Shown one piece after another: positions 46,699-58,079 of a stretch of 64,000 nt of DNA (position 1 is the first letter of the stretch; each line of letters opens with the position of its first letter). Below the pieces are notes generated by a model, which ran no database searches, was not told where the DNA came from, and saw nothing but the letters and a program-made list of their open reading frames with translations. The position numbers were made by a program, and so were the translations under genes. The stretch is from Diplodia intermedia (Eukaryota; Ascomycota; Dothideomycetes; Botryosphaeriales; Botryosphaeriaceae). The DNA is taken from assembly GCA_021495925.1 (NCBI GenBank), contig JAKEKT010000027.1, forward strand, positions 62,001 to 126,000, read 5' to 3'.

Positions 46699-49600
46699 AT
46701 GCCCAGGAAGCAACAGATCCGTCCCTTCCAGGACGAAGCCAAAGTCATCGATCTATGCGGATTCGACACCAAGGAGTCCTACCAGCAATGGATCCGTTCC
46801 GAAGAACTTTTCAAGGACAGCTGGAACCGGTACAATGAGGACTGGCTACGGCCTCAGCGGGCAAAGGCCACGAAGCGGAAGAAAGAGGCGACCTTGAGTG
46901 AGGTCCGGCAGCGCCTGACCGTAGGGGAAGCAAACGGCCGCCGCAAGTACTCGAGGAGGACGATAAAGCCCGAGCAAGACAAGTGGGACGGCGCGGATTG
47001 GTTGGCCTGGTTGCTGCTTGACATCGTCAACACCAACACCTCCGATGTCAACGGTATTTTTTATGAGAAGGGCCTAGCTCTTAACGTTCGTGAAGACGCG
47101 ATCTGGCAGGTCATTCAGAGGTCCAGCTGGATGTCGGCGAGCTCACGGAAGACCCGTTCGATGGACTCCATTGCTCAACCTGGCTCAAGCTCTGAGTCCA
47201 GTACGCCTGCTTCCCACAATTGGGTACCCCAGATCAAGTCGACCGTGGGAGGTGAGGTCAAGTTGTGTTGGGATACCATCCCTCGCGAAATCGAGCGAGC
47301 TGGTTCGTCACCCAACTACTGTTATATCGACCATCTGCAAGATCTGGATTGGGCCTCCTTCCGGCAGAACATCGATGTGGTGTTCAATCTCAAGGGTCTG
47401 AAGCTACGCCCATCTTCTCTGAGCATCTCGGATGACGTTTTCGCTCTAATCCCGCTGGCGCCCGACGAGTCAACATTCAGTCAGGTAGACGAAGTGACAT
47501 TCGTTGACCTCAAGGCCTACAGCCTGAGACTCAACGAGCCATTGCGTCTGAACCTCAGAACCGTCGAGGCTCTAGAGAGTTTGATCTCTCAGAACCTGGA
47601 GGGCGACGAGCCAGCGACGCTACTGCAGCCGTACGACCTCATGGTCTCAGAATGCTCCGGCTCATTCAACGAAAAGGAGCGCTTCTGGATATGGGCACGG
47701 TTGAGGAACGTCTCCAACGCAGGAGGAGGAAGCACTGCCCGAGTGACAGGTGTGACAGTCGCACCAGAAGAGATCAACACGGAGAGAGAAGCCATCATGG
47801 TAAGCTCGTATATGAAAGCAAATTATCGCTGAATATGACTAACATGCACGATAGTGGCTGCGTCAGTTAGACGCGAGCAACGCTTTAGACAACGAGGACG
47901 ATGACCAGGCCCCCTCTCAACAAGACGACATCAATGCTCCGATCCACGAGATAAGTGAGGCGGAAATCGAGAAGTACCGAGAGGCCGAGAGCTATCTAGA
48001 TAACCTCGATTACGAGCGTCAAGGGCGCATTCAGGCATGCCAGGCCCTAGGCATCGCGAACCCCGACAAACCCCGCATCCCAGGAATGCGTCTCAGCGCC
48101 ACACTTGAGCCCTGGCAGCCAGCAGGGATAAAGGCCCTCGTGGACTTTGAAGAAGGTCCTCTGTCTGGAGGTATCCTAGCGGACCTCGTCGGGTTTGGGA
48201 AGACGTGGGAGTTAGTTGGGTTACTCCAATTCGTAAGTTTCCCTGCATATATTATAGTAACCCAGCTTACTAAATCATGACAGCGTCTAAATGAGCGGCG
48301 TCAGAAAGTTGAGCAGAACATTCCTATTCGCCCAGCTAGGCCTACCATCCTAATCGTGACCGCCAATCTTATCGGGCAATAGACCGATGAGATCCAGCGC
48401 ATCACGGATGATTTCCAGATCAAGGTTTACTACGGCTCAAAGCTGGAAATTGCCAAAAATGACAGAGTACAGAAACTATCGAAAGTCCTAACCAATGCAG
48501 ACCCTTTGTTTGATGGCAGCGAGTGGACTTCAGGGGTCATTATACTAACGACATACAATACGTTTCGCAATAGGCACGGCCCCTCCGCGTACAAGAAGTA
48601 TTTGGTTAAGGAAGCGGAAGCTTCAGGCAATTACCCCAGCAGGTCGTTAGCGTTACAGCATGTCAACGAAACCACCTTCAAGGCCATGCCCACCGATCCC
48701 AACAACAATTGGCCAAGAGGCCTTGGTGGTTGCTTCGAGCGCCTCATCCTAGATGAGGGTCATAAGATTCGCAATCGCGACACACTCACCTGGACTAGCA
48801 TCCGATGGTTGCGGGCGCCGAATATAAACATAGCTACGGCAACGCCACTCATTGACGGTGTAAAGGACTTTACTGGTTTGATCGCACTACTTCAGCCACG
48901 CGACGACCTCTGGACAGAGGAGTCTCTACAACAAATGGGCATTTTCGACCTCGTACCCAAGATCAACCCCGACTCGGATGAGAATGAAGAGCAGTTCAGC
49001 CTCGACGAATTCCTCGGTCGTTTCGACCCTTGGAATCACGACAACCATCCGTATGCCCGGGTTCTCAAAGAAAGCCATAAATCTTTCATGGAACATGTTG
49101 TCAAGTATAGAGGCGGACACTATGCGCGAGGCACAAGAATCCGGTCCCTCTTCAAAGGCTGCGTCGTTCGACGGACATACAGCTCCTTGATCGATAGCGT
49201 ACCAATCGGAAGGAAGCTACCAATGATCCAGAAGAATAGGATTGAGTGTAACTTTACCAGCGACGAACGTCTTCGGTACGATAGCATCCTTAAAGAAGCC
49301 CTCCAGCGGCTTCACAGGAAAAAAGGTGACGATATCGTCTGGGATACTAATGTGTACCGCCGACTTCTTTTGTGCGGTACTTGGCTCGACTTCAAGTGGC
49401 TCCTACACTACAAGGTCAAAAAGCTCAAAGAATTCCGCAAAGCCGACCGTAGCGCCCTGGAAATTCTCAAGGATGCTTCCGAAGCTCAGATCAAAGCTAG
49501 AGTCGACACAGTCCGGCGCGTCACCGTCCCTCCCGCCGAAAGCAAGGAGGAAATCATGCTTCAGTTCGCCAGAAATGGCCCTAAGCTTCGGGTTCTAGCT

Positions 49601-50341
49601 CAATTAATTGCCGACATTTGCGTCATGCTAAAGGAGAAGGTGGTGATATGGTGCAGCTTACCGACTATCCAGCTCTTACTGGAGAAGGTATTAATTTCCT
49701 TTTCTTACCCGACTTCTTGGAACTACGCTAACCGTGTTTCATAGTTCCTTCAAGAGGGCGCTATCGACGCCCGAAGCTACCACGCCAACCTAAACCTCGA
49801 TGAGCGCAAGAAGCTCTCCGACCAATTCAACGGCACCGACGAGGTCCAGGTACTCATCGCTTCTTACTACCTATCGGTATCTGGTCTCAATTAGCAACGC
49901 CGCGCGAGGAACTGTATATTCTTCGATCCTCCCCCATCGAAAGGCCTCGAAGACCAAGCTCTGGGACGTGTGTACCGCGTTGGTCAACGCAACTGGGTCC
50001 GTCTCATCCGACTCGAGCTTAAAGACTCGTTCGAAGACAAGATCATAACCCGAAATGTCATGAAGGCACTTCCCGGCATCATGGCCGAGCTGAACCTGGA
50101 AGTTTTCGGCGACGACGGTGCCCCGTCTCAAGACGTTCGCCTCGGCAAATTCACTTTGAAAGACGGGGACTTGGTGAGCATGGACGATGTCCCGCTGGCT
50201 CAAGTCAAGGATTATGAGGTTCTGACGCCGGACGTGCTTCTCGTCTACATCCACAAGCTTATTAGAGGTGAGCCTCTGAAGCTAACCAAGGAGGACAAGA
50301 AGTCATTGGAAATGTCGGACGGCAGCAGCACCTCCACCTGA
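46699..50341 (+). pseudogene. SNF2-family ATPase with two in-frame UAG codons
   Basis: Exons are 46699-47799, 47855-48232, 48284-49687 and 49745-50341, all phase 0; 1160 codons. SNF2 blocks appear in order: I LADLVGFGKTWE (usual GxGKT kept), Ia TILIVTANLIGQ, II LILDEGHKIRN (DEGH instead of DEAH), III ATATPLID, then C-terminal YHANLNLDERKKLSDQFN, VLIASYYLSVSGLN and QALGRVYRVGQ. It resembles Rad5/SHPRH-like or other fungal SNF2 remodelers, with an unrecognised 450-residue N-terminus. TAG at 48380-48382 follows NLIGQ where Trp is usual. TAG at 49892-49894 follows SGLN. The frame is otherwise clean over 3.4 kb, so the damage is recent or the stops are bypassed. Confidence 0.75.
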
Positions 50342-51245
50342 TTTCACAGCCCCTGCACGCGGCCTCGACTTATCTGATGCCATCGGAAGCTTCTTGAAGC
50401 TTCGTACACTCTTTTCTTTCGTCTCTCTTTGGCTTTCATCCTATCCATGACCCTGGGGTAATTCTTTTCTGGCTTTCCCCACTTCTAATTCTTCTTCCAT
50501 AATTAAACCACGGATCCGCGTCAACCAAGGGTAATGGCAGGCAACCTGGATGGTACGGCTTGCTTCTTGGCCGATGCGTTGCTTTTGAGTAGCTGCCCTG
50601 CTACGTCTACTCGTTAGCTTGCTAGTAAAATTCCACAAAAATTGCGCCCACTTTCGTAAATCTTGGTGACATGGAACAAGTAGTGCGGCCAACGGATATT
50701 TTCTTCAACCCCCAATTTCTTGTAGCTACCAGCAAACCCTCTAGCTACCGCTGCGCGATGCACCCCTTCGCATCCCAGCTGATCGACCGCCCCTTGGCTT
50801 TGCGATGTGCACCAGATCTTCTCGTCTGCGACCTGCATTGCTCAGCGCACAGGATACCTCTCACCCCCGGCAATCAGCTAGCGAGGCTTTTCCTTCCAGC
50901 AGCTTCAAGTGTTGATTCCCAACACCGCTCGTCGCATCGCCGACCACCGCACGCAAAGATGCGGCATCTCAAACCCCAAGCTCCGGTGAAGCTTCCGCAC
51001 GCCGCGCCTTCCCTCCGCCGTCTTTCATTGCCACAGCACATCACGTGCGCGCTGGCCGTCGCGCCTGCCCTCTGTCGTCTCCCGGTTGGATTAGCGTAAG
51101 TCTCGCCCGGCTCCTGCCTCGCTGCCCTCATTTTCTTCTTCCAGCCCGCTCGCTGACACTTTTGACTCCAGCCGTCGTCGGCCGAGCGCAGGCCTGTGTG
51201 TCGCCCTGCACGTCTTCGCCTGCCAATCCCACGGTGACGACCAGC
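50342..51245 (+). other. Intergenic, ending in the leader of zinc-finger copy D
   Basis: From about 51040 it is similar to the leaders of copies A and C (CGCGCCTGCC, TAAGTCTCGCCC, CCAGCCCGCTCGCTGACACTT). No gene is seen before it. Confidence 0.5.
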
Positions 51246-51584
51246 TCAAGGTACGTTCGGCCCAGCGCTCGCATATTCCCATGCGATAAATGTGGGAACG
51301 TGTACCCGAACAGAAAGTCTTTCACCCAGCATAAGCATACGCACGAGAAGAATACCATCAAATGTCCTGAATACGGTCGTGATATGGAGAAATGTAAGTG
51401 GAAGTGGAAAAAACTTCAACCCGAACTCGCGCTGACTTGTTTCAGGAAACTGCCAGCCCATCAATGGGACAGCTGCCCAGGCCGTACGGACAGATACGCC
51501 GTGTGCCACATCTGTGGCGCTCAGCACACCCTTCGCAGCATGGCCGCCCACGTCGCGAAACACAAGGAGTCGAAGGAAATCTAA
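51246..51584 (+). pseudogene. Zinc-finger family copy D: leader joined to C-terminal fingers
   Basis: The leader runs straight into the last fingers: CDKCGNVYPNRKSFTQHKHTH, CPEYGRDMEK, KLPAHQWDSC and CHICGAQHTLRSMAAHVAKH. These match copy C (CEICGKVSGTRKAHTAHLHIH, CPNCDKIMER, KLPCHICYHC, CHICGAKHHVSKMANHIAKAH). An intron at the same place as in C (51394-51445) still has good sites, but splicing it would shift the frame; unspliced, the frame stays open to 51584. The N-terminal and middle domains are absent. Confidence 0.6.
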
Positions 51585-51704
51585 ACTTTCGGAGCCAATG
51601 CTCGAGGCATCATTACACACAAAGCCGTTCACGCGTGTCCATAGCAAAGCTTCTAGATGCTAATATTTCTGTCTGCTAATATTTCTGTCTAGGTTGCGTC
51701 TGAG

Positions 51705-52211
51705 GTGACTCACTACAATTGGAAAGCGGCAATGACCAACCAAAGATTTGCATACCATCGGGTTAAGAACCAGGACACCAGCGGCACCCGCGACGCCCAG
51801 GCCGCCCGCATCGAGTCGCTCAGTCAGATCAAGAGAGACTACGATGAGAGCTACAATGCTTACGTTGTAAGCATCGAGAGCGCAACCACGCAAGACTTCA
51901 CCCAGTCAAAAATCCTGAAGGATATTAGTGATTCGCGCAAAGCACTCAGCCTCACGGCGTTGAAGGAAAAGCTGTCGAGGCTGTTGGAAGAAGTCAGAGA
52001 ATTCGACCCATTCCCGGTTGACACTGCCCACCGGAACGTCCCCGATAACGTCCGGTCATACGGCGGTCTCACCGCAGTCGAGAAACGAGACTTTTAGGAC
52101 AGGAGAACAGTCGACGAGATTGTCGCATCCTTCTACAACCCAGTCTCTCGAGCGGTCTCATTAGAGTCGAATTTCAAAGACGAGCACATGGGCCATCTCA
52201 TGCTCACTAGG
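51705..52211 (+). pseudogene. Unrecognised coding remnant
   Basis: An open frame of hydrophilic, helix-prone sequence (QIKRDYDESYNAY, LKEKLSRLLEEVREFDPF) stops at TAG 52095-52097. It then continues in the same frame DRRTVDEIVASFYNPVSRAV to a likely donor at 52212 (gtaagt). I cannot place it in a family. It lies directly upstream of the helicase fossil. Confidence 0.4.
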
Positions 52212-52479
52212 TAAGTCGTCTTCTATGGCTCATTTTGATGGCAATACTGACCCTTTGAAGTATCGTAGCAACGGCGCAAGCCGCGTGGGTCGCATTTGTT
52301 AAACCCTACGTCTCCAGCATGCGCGACACCACAAACAGCACGACGAAAAGTTCTACGAGCGTTCTCGGTGTTCAACCAAGTTAAAAGCCAGAGACGCATT
52401 CCGTAGGCATTAAGAACGTCATAAAGGCGAGCTCCGCAACTGTGACCTGTGTGGTCAAAGAATGAAGAGCAGCCTGGTA

Positions 52480-52890
52480 CCATTAGGCATAACCGCCGCA
52501 TGAATGTCGCCGTCACACGTGGCAAGAAAATACTATAGATCATCGGTGGCGCCTTCGTAGCCCGCTTGGCCGGACTAAAGTCGAAAATTGAAGAGGATGA
52601 AACCCCCTTTAAGCCGTCTACAAAGATCAAGAAGCGTCAACCGTAAGACGGTCGTTGACTCATCCCCTCTGGGTGATCCGATCCCAGAGGACCTGCTCCT
52701 ACCCGATGAGGCCGTTTTCGAGGGCGTTGAGGAGGAATTTAAGGAGGGCGGAGACGGTAGTTCCGAGACCGAGAACGCAGGCGATTGCGCTGCCGGTGGA
52801 GGTGGTTGGGACAAAACCTTTGACTCCAGCAGTGGCCAGGGTAGTCGAATACAGCATTCGTGTTCTCATTTTAATATAAAGCGTTGCCTG
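52480..52890 (+). pseudogene. Fossil 3' end of an SF1 helicase
   Basis: RRMNVAVTRGKKIL then TAG (52536-52538) then IIGGAFVARLAGLKSKIEED match motif VI and beyond of paralogue 2 (RRANVAITRAKKVLWIIGG, GRLAELK). The TAG replaces the conserved Trp. After a frame change DPIPEDLLLPDEAVFEG matches the post-helicase PIPxDL segment, followed by a Gly-rich tail. The core upstream of motif VI is missing. Confidence 0.65.
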
Positions 52891-52893
52891 TAA

Positions 52894-53699
52894 ATAAGCT
52901 TAGTGCAAGTTAAGATGCCAAGCACTAGAGAAAATGCGATTAACTACTACCGAGGATAAGAGGTCTTTCTCCATGGAGACACAAAGTTCTTGCACCAGAG
53001 AGTGACCATAGATGTCAGGAGCGCTGATCTGCCCCTGTTAGCCACAACACAGTGTCCAAGATGCGGAAATCCGCTCCTAGTGCTCGATTTCACTGTTAAT
53101 AGTCCCTGCAATGATCACTCACAAGCTTCCGTACCTTTGCCCCTTTGCAGCCTGGCCCAAATGCTGCATCCCTTACATACGCACGGTCATGGAGTGGAGT
53201 AGATGGTTTTGCGGCATTTACGGACATGCTGCTACAGATCGGCGGCAACAACCTCCTGGAGAAAAGCCATTTACAGGTACCATCGAGGAAGACACGGAGA
53301 GAACCTCTATAGGAAGTGTGGAGGCTCACGCTTGCAATGTACATACATACATACAAGGAAGCCAAACGCAGACAAAATCATCACGGATACCTTTCACGCC
53401 AAGCAAAAACGATAAAGGTTGGTGTACCAGAGAACAATCTCGAATTTTCTCTCTTTGGTAAGAGGTTCGCGGCGCTGTTCAACGGCTTCCGAACGAATGC
53501 TATCTTTGCAGAACGACAGGGATTTTCATACTCCCAATGCCAATGCAACCATCCTCTATTCTACGCAAAATCTCGCCGCCCCGTGATTATGCAATGTGCG
53601 CTGCTATGCTGAACTGTTAAAAGAAAAAACGATGGAGGTGTAGTTTTCAAGAATTGACAAACGAAAGCCAGACAAAAAAAAGTGGAAAACAAAAGACGA
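52894..53699. other. Intergenic, no gene seen
   Basis: It marks the change from accessory to conserved sequence. It has a CATA repeat near 53340-53352. The 3' flank of the PAQR gene is at the right. Confidence 0.5.
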
Positions 53700-55263
53700 T
53701 CAATACACTGAGCACTGCGGTTGTGTTTGTGCGCGCAAGAAGGCCTGCGCAAAAAACTCCTGCATGGCCATGTAGTGGAAAAGAATACCTCCGAGGACCG
53801 CGACATGCCAGATGTTGTGACTGCCGCCAACGTAATCGAACATTCCCGGGCACCATCGCTCGGGAATCTTAGCGGCGTAGAGCACAGCTCCCGTGAAGTA
53901 AACAGCAAGGGACTTGACGATGGGGGCGTAAAAGTAAATGGCCCAGAAAAGGCCCCGGGAATAAATGAGCTGGAACACAGGGATAAGGCCGGTGCAGGAG
54001 AGCGAGACGTAGAAGCAGACGCGGGCCCAGGCCATGTCGGCACGGTTGAAGGTCGGGTGCCAGGGCAAGATGACGCCGCCGGCGCCAAGCAGGAAGGTGG
54101 TGCCCATGTAGATGTAGCGGGATACAGGCTCGCAGTAGAACGCGGTGTACTCGGTCGTCATGATGGAGGCGGCCACGAGGAGCGAAATGCCCGTGTAGTC
54201 GACGCAGGCGAAGCGCTCCATCAACTTCTGCTCGGAAATGCTGCTCATGGTGTGCCACATGGTGCTGCAGACCAGGCACTTGCAGGCAGCGAAAAAGAAC
54301 ATGGCCGCAATGAAAACGTCCGACTTGCTCGACATGGAAAAGTTGACGCTGGTGGGATAGAAGTAAAAGGCAATGGACAGGACGATGACCAGGCCGATGG
54401 CGTGAGACCAGATGTTGAAGGATTCGTTGGAAATGTTGAAAACGGACAGGATGCAGTCCAGCTTGTCCTCGTGGAAGCGGTAACCCTTCAGGATGTGGGG
54501 GTTCACGCGCCAGGGCTCCGGGAGGTCCTCGTACTTGATCAGGCCGTGCTCCTTTGCTCTTGCCAATGCGTGTACCACCGCATGTTCGACGCTCTCCTTC
54601 ATGCTGTCCTTGGCCCTCCTTGCCTTCTCCAGACCCTCGCCCATGACTTCCTTCGCCTTGACCTTGGCGTCATGCATCCTTCGGTGGCCCTCGTCGTAGA
54701 TGTCGTGGGCTACGGCTCTCACACCAGCGTCCCGCATGGCGTAGGCGCGGGCCTCGAAGTCGGCCAGCGTCAGTTCCAGTAACCGGATACCCTCGTGCAC
54801 CTTCTGCTCCATCGTTTCCTTCCGCGCCAAAGCATCCTGGTGTATCGTCTCCAGTGTGGTGACAAGGACGCTTGCTCGGCGTTTGCCGGCGTCTAATACG
54901 TCATCCCTCACGCTCGAGCACGAGTCGCGCACAGCGTGGAGGGTGTTGTAGGCACGCTCGATCCCGACGTCCAGCCTTAGTTGACCGTAAGACTCTATAA
55001 AGTCGAGGCGACGCTCGAGCTCGAGCAGGAATCGGTCGACCTGCAATTTAGTCAGATTAATCTCCGCTCGGACTTGGCTCACACGACGTTGCCGGCGCAC
55101 GCACCAAGACTTGTACATTGTCCTCCATGGACCAGTTCCGGCGGTGGTAGGAGGAGTGTCTGCGCCGGCGCAGCTCTTCTCGGCGGACAGCGAGACCGGA
55201 TGTGGTGGCTCTGACAGGCGCCTCGTGGGACTCGGTCATGATGGAGGTGACCGTGCACGCCAT
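53700..55263 (-). CDS. PAQR/haemolysin-III family membrane protein, Izh3-like
   Basis: Exons are 55263-55105 and 55040-53700 with intron 55041-55104 (donor gtgcgt; join VQVL/VDRFLLELERR); 499 aa. The N-terminal 220 residues are charged and coiled-coil-like, as in Izh3. Seven membrane segments follow FHEDKLDCILSVFNISNESF. The family's zinc/hydrolase-type residues are visible: STMWHTMSSIS, CVDYTGISLL and GSHNIWHVAVLGGILFHY. PAQR proteins act in sterol, ceramide or zinc homeostasis; Izh3 affects zinc in yeast. The start MACTVTSIMTESHE is the first ATG of the frame. A shorter start inside the intron (MYKSWCV) is unlikely. Confidence 0.85.
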
Positions 55264-56770
55264 GGTGGGCGGACGGTGGAAGCGCGGCGGCAGAGTGGAC
55301 AGCGGAGGCGGATGGTGAGGGCGGGCGTTGGTCGTGGAGCTGGGTGGTGGAGGTGCAAATATCGAAGGCGGGCGGCGGCGGGCGGCGGACGGCGGCTGGG
55401 ACGGCAGCTGAGACGGCGGCGGAACGAGAAAGGGAACGTGGATTGGGAGCCGACGCGTCCTGGGGCGTGGCTGCAGATAAAGAGGGGTCTGGATGGAAGA
55501 GACGGCAAGTATCTACACGAGGGCGAGGGAAAGGAGCGGCGTGGGCTGGCGGGCTTAATGTGGTAGAAGGGTAGGTGGGGCGGGCCTGGGGCCTCTTTGG
55601 GCATGTGAAGCTGACTCGCGGGCCGCAGCAGCTCGACCAGCCAACCGCCGCCGCAAAGCCACCAACGAGAGCGCACAAAGCCCGCTTTCATCGGGCAGCG
55701 CGCCCTACACGGCACCTCATCTTCGCACAGCGCCCCTGCAGCGGCGTGCGCGTGGGTTGGGCCCACGGCCCTGGACGGCGCATTGCGTGCGGGTCGCCAC
55801 CGCGATCCAGCCTTACAGTCGGCTGCGGTGCCGCGCATGGGTGCCCCAAGACTCCGCGCCCGCATGCACCAGCATGAGCCCGAGCGCTCCTTATCGCCCT
55901 GCGCCCGCACTGCGCTGCGCCTACAGGTACAACCCGCCTTGTCCGTCCGGTGTTGCGCGCGAGGGCACCGCCTGTTAAGCTGATCGCGCCGGCCGGTAAG
56001 CTGATGGTGTTGCCGTGTCCGCACCGCCGCGGAGCTCGGCCGGTGTTGGCCGGTTGCTCTTCGTGCTTCATGCGCGCATCCGGGCCAAGGCCGAAGGGAT
56101 GGATATTGGGGTCCGTTCGCGCCTAAAAGTTCCCAACTGAAATTTGCCCAGAGCTCGCGCTGCCCGACCAAGCCCTGCTCCCTGCCGACCTTCGGCGCTA
56201 TTGGCGAGCCCGCAGATCTGTCCCGTTGTGACGTCGATCGTCGTCGCCATGTGCTGCTGCTCCTGCAGGAGGTTTCTGCCAATACGATCCTTACAATCCC
56301 CATCTCTCGTCCCTACAGGGGCTTATCCAAGGGGCCTCCCGCTGCTGTTCCCCGGACGAGAGATAACGCCGTTGATACGCGAGCTGCAGATGTTTCCCAG
56401 AAATTGGACCGTTTCGCAGCGCGTTTGATCTCCGAGCTGTGGCGGCAAACACCACTTGCGCCTGTGCCACTCCATGCAGGCAGTAAAGAAACCGTCGACG
56501 GATAGACAACTCTGCGATCGGACACGCTCTGGTCCTGCTTGGTGCTGGAGTGTCCCCGACGTAGGCCTGCGCAAGCCAAACGACCACCAGCATCATGACG
56601 CAGCACCAGCAATGTAGATGACTGTTCATTCGCGCCCTTCCTCGCCCTCACTTCTCCAGCAAGGACCCTTCCTGAAGACCCAACTTGAATCTCCGCACCT
56701 TGCACATCAGCCACGGCAGCCAATCAACGCTCCCTGCGGGCCGCACGCACGGGCACCGCCGCCCGCCATC
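55264..56770. other. Divergent promoter region, PAQR and THOC5 genes
   Basis: GC-rich sequence with GGCGGC runs near 55340-55430. Long frames here are by-products of GC richness and lack domains. Confidence 0.5.
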
Positions 56771-57737
56771 ATGCCGGCCGTGCAACCGCGCGCAACTTCG
56801 ACGCGTCTTCTGCCCGGCGCTCCTCCGCACACAGCACCCGCAGCAACAACTCCATCCACCCCATTGATCGCGCCTACGACCGCCGGCATGACTGCCGCTG
56901 ACATCATAACCGACCCGGACCTGCGCGCCGTCCTCGACGCCGCCTCACTCGCCCAGCAGCAATGCGACGCGCTGCTCGCCGTGCTCGCCGAGCATCCGCT
57001 CCCGCCGCCAGCATCGCCGTCCAGGCCCTCATCCGAAAGCACTCAGATGCCGCCCGAGGTCGCGGAGCAGATATCGACGGCGCAAAAAGCCCTGCACGCC
57101 CACCTCGCGGCGGTACGCAACCAGAACCGCAAGGCGCTGCTGAGCGTGCGTTCGACCAAGCACGCGACGGCCGATGCGAGGCACGAGGTCGACACGCTCC
57201 ACCTGGCGCTGCAGAACTTGTACTACGAGCAGCGGCACCTGGAGTCCGAGATCAAGGCTTGCCAAGGCTACGACCATCCGTATCAGAAGCTGCCGCTGAT
57301 GCCGGAAGAAGAGTTTGCGGCCGCCTTTCCCGAAGTCATCGAGAGCTGCAGGGTAGCTGCGCAAAAGGCGGTCGTCGAGAGGCGAGAGAAGACAGAGAGT
57401 GGAGAGCTAGCAGGCGAGGACGTGGGAATGGAAGGTGGGGAGGAGGACGCGGCGCATGAGGAGGAAATGTTCGAGGATGCATTGATGAAGGCCAGAATCG
57501 AGCACGAACACAAGGAGAGATTGGCGTTGGAGGAGAAGAGGCAGGGCTTGCTGAAGAAGAAGCAGGGATTGATTGCGGAGAACAACAAAAGAAAGGAGGA
57601 TCTGGCGAAATTGGACGAAAGCTTGGAAAAGTTCATCGAGGTAAGCGCAATCCCGTTGATCTCGAGGAGGCCGAATGATAACAAAACACCCTCAGGCCGC
57701 CAAGCCCATCGAGCAAACTTTTCAAAAGGAGTACTAG
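56771..57737 (+). CDS. THOC5-like subunit of the THO mRNA-export complex
   Basis: Exons are 56771-57640 and 57696-57737, intron 57641-57695; about 303 aa from MPAVQPRA. An earlier in-frame Met (56618) and a later one (56888, MTAADIITDPDLR) are possible. The family core is clear: HLALQNLYYEQRHLESEIKA, CQGYDHPYQKLPLMPEEEF, then a long Glu/Lys coiled coil and, across the splice, LEKFIE/AAKPIEQTF with the stop soon after. THO couples transcription to mRNA packaging and export in the nucleus; THOC5 is a coiled-coil subunit. The short protein is normal for ascomycetes. Confidence 0.8.
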
Positions 57738-58079
57738 AATCGAGAGCGGCCGGCTGTGTACGGGGTATTGAACATGGTAAATGGCGTCTAGGATTACCAA
57801 ACTGGACCTTCTGCATCTAGCACGGCGTTACGAGTAACATAGGGGGTCACGAGAGATAATGAATGGTCTACATGGATATGAGCATGAAAATAAGGCCTCC
57901 CATTCCGTCGCACTGTCAGGGCCGAAAGGCAGAGCATGCATATGAGCAAAGGCAAGTTACCAGCTCTGTTCAGTGCCATTCATGTATCGGCGCTTGGCGA
58001 AGATTGACTAAGCCCACAGAAAGGCTGACGCACGATGACGACTATCGTACAAAACGTCATGCATACATCCACTACCCTT
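57738..58079. other. Convergent 3' flank, no gene
   Basis: It lies between the THOC5 stop and the phosphatase stop and holds both 3' UTRs. Confidence 0.5.

Noticed and set aside
49850..49894. 45-nt intron that would remove the second SNF2 UAG
   Set aside because: It has GT..AG ends, but its coding (VLIASYYLSVSGLN) is the conserved SNF2 motif V region, so it is exon.
51394..51445. Functional intron in zinc-finger copy D
   Set aside because: The sites match the intron of copy C, but removal shifts the frame; kept only as a fossil intron.
14000..53000. Starship or telomere-linked helicase region
   Set aside because: No tyrosine recombinase (DUF3435-like) captain, no RecQ-type helicase and no telomere repeats are visible; the helicases are SF1 and SNF2.
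55236..56303. Long minus-strand frame upstream of the PAQR gene
   Set aside because: Arg/Pro/Ala-rich translation of GC-rich promoter DNA; no domain, and it overlaps the PAQR start.
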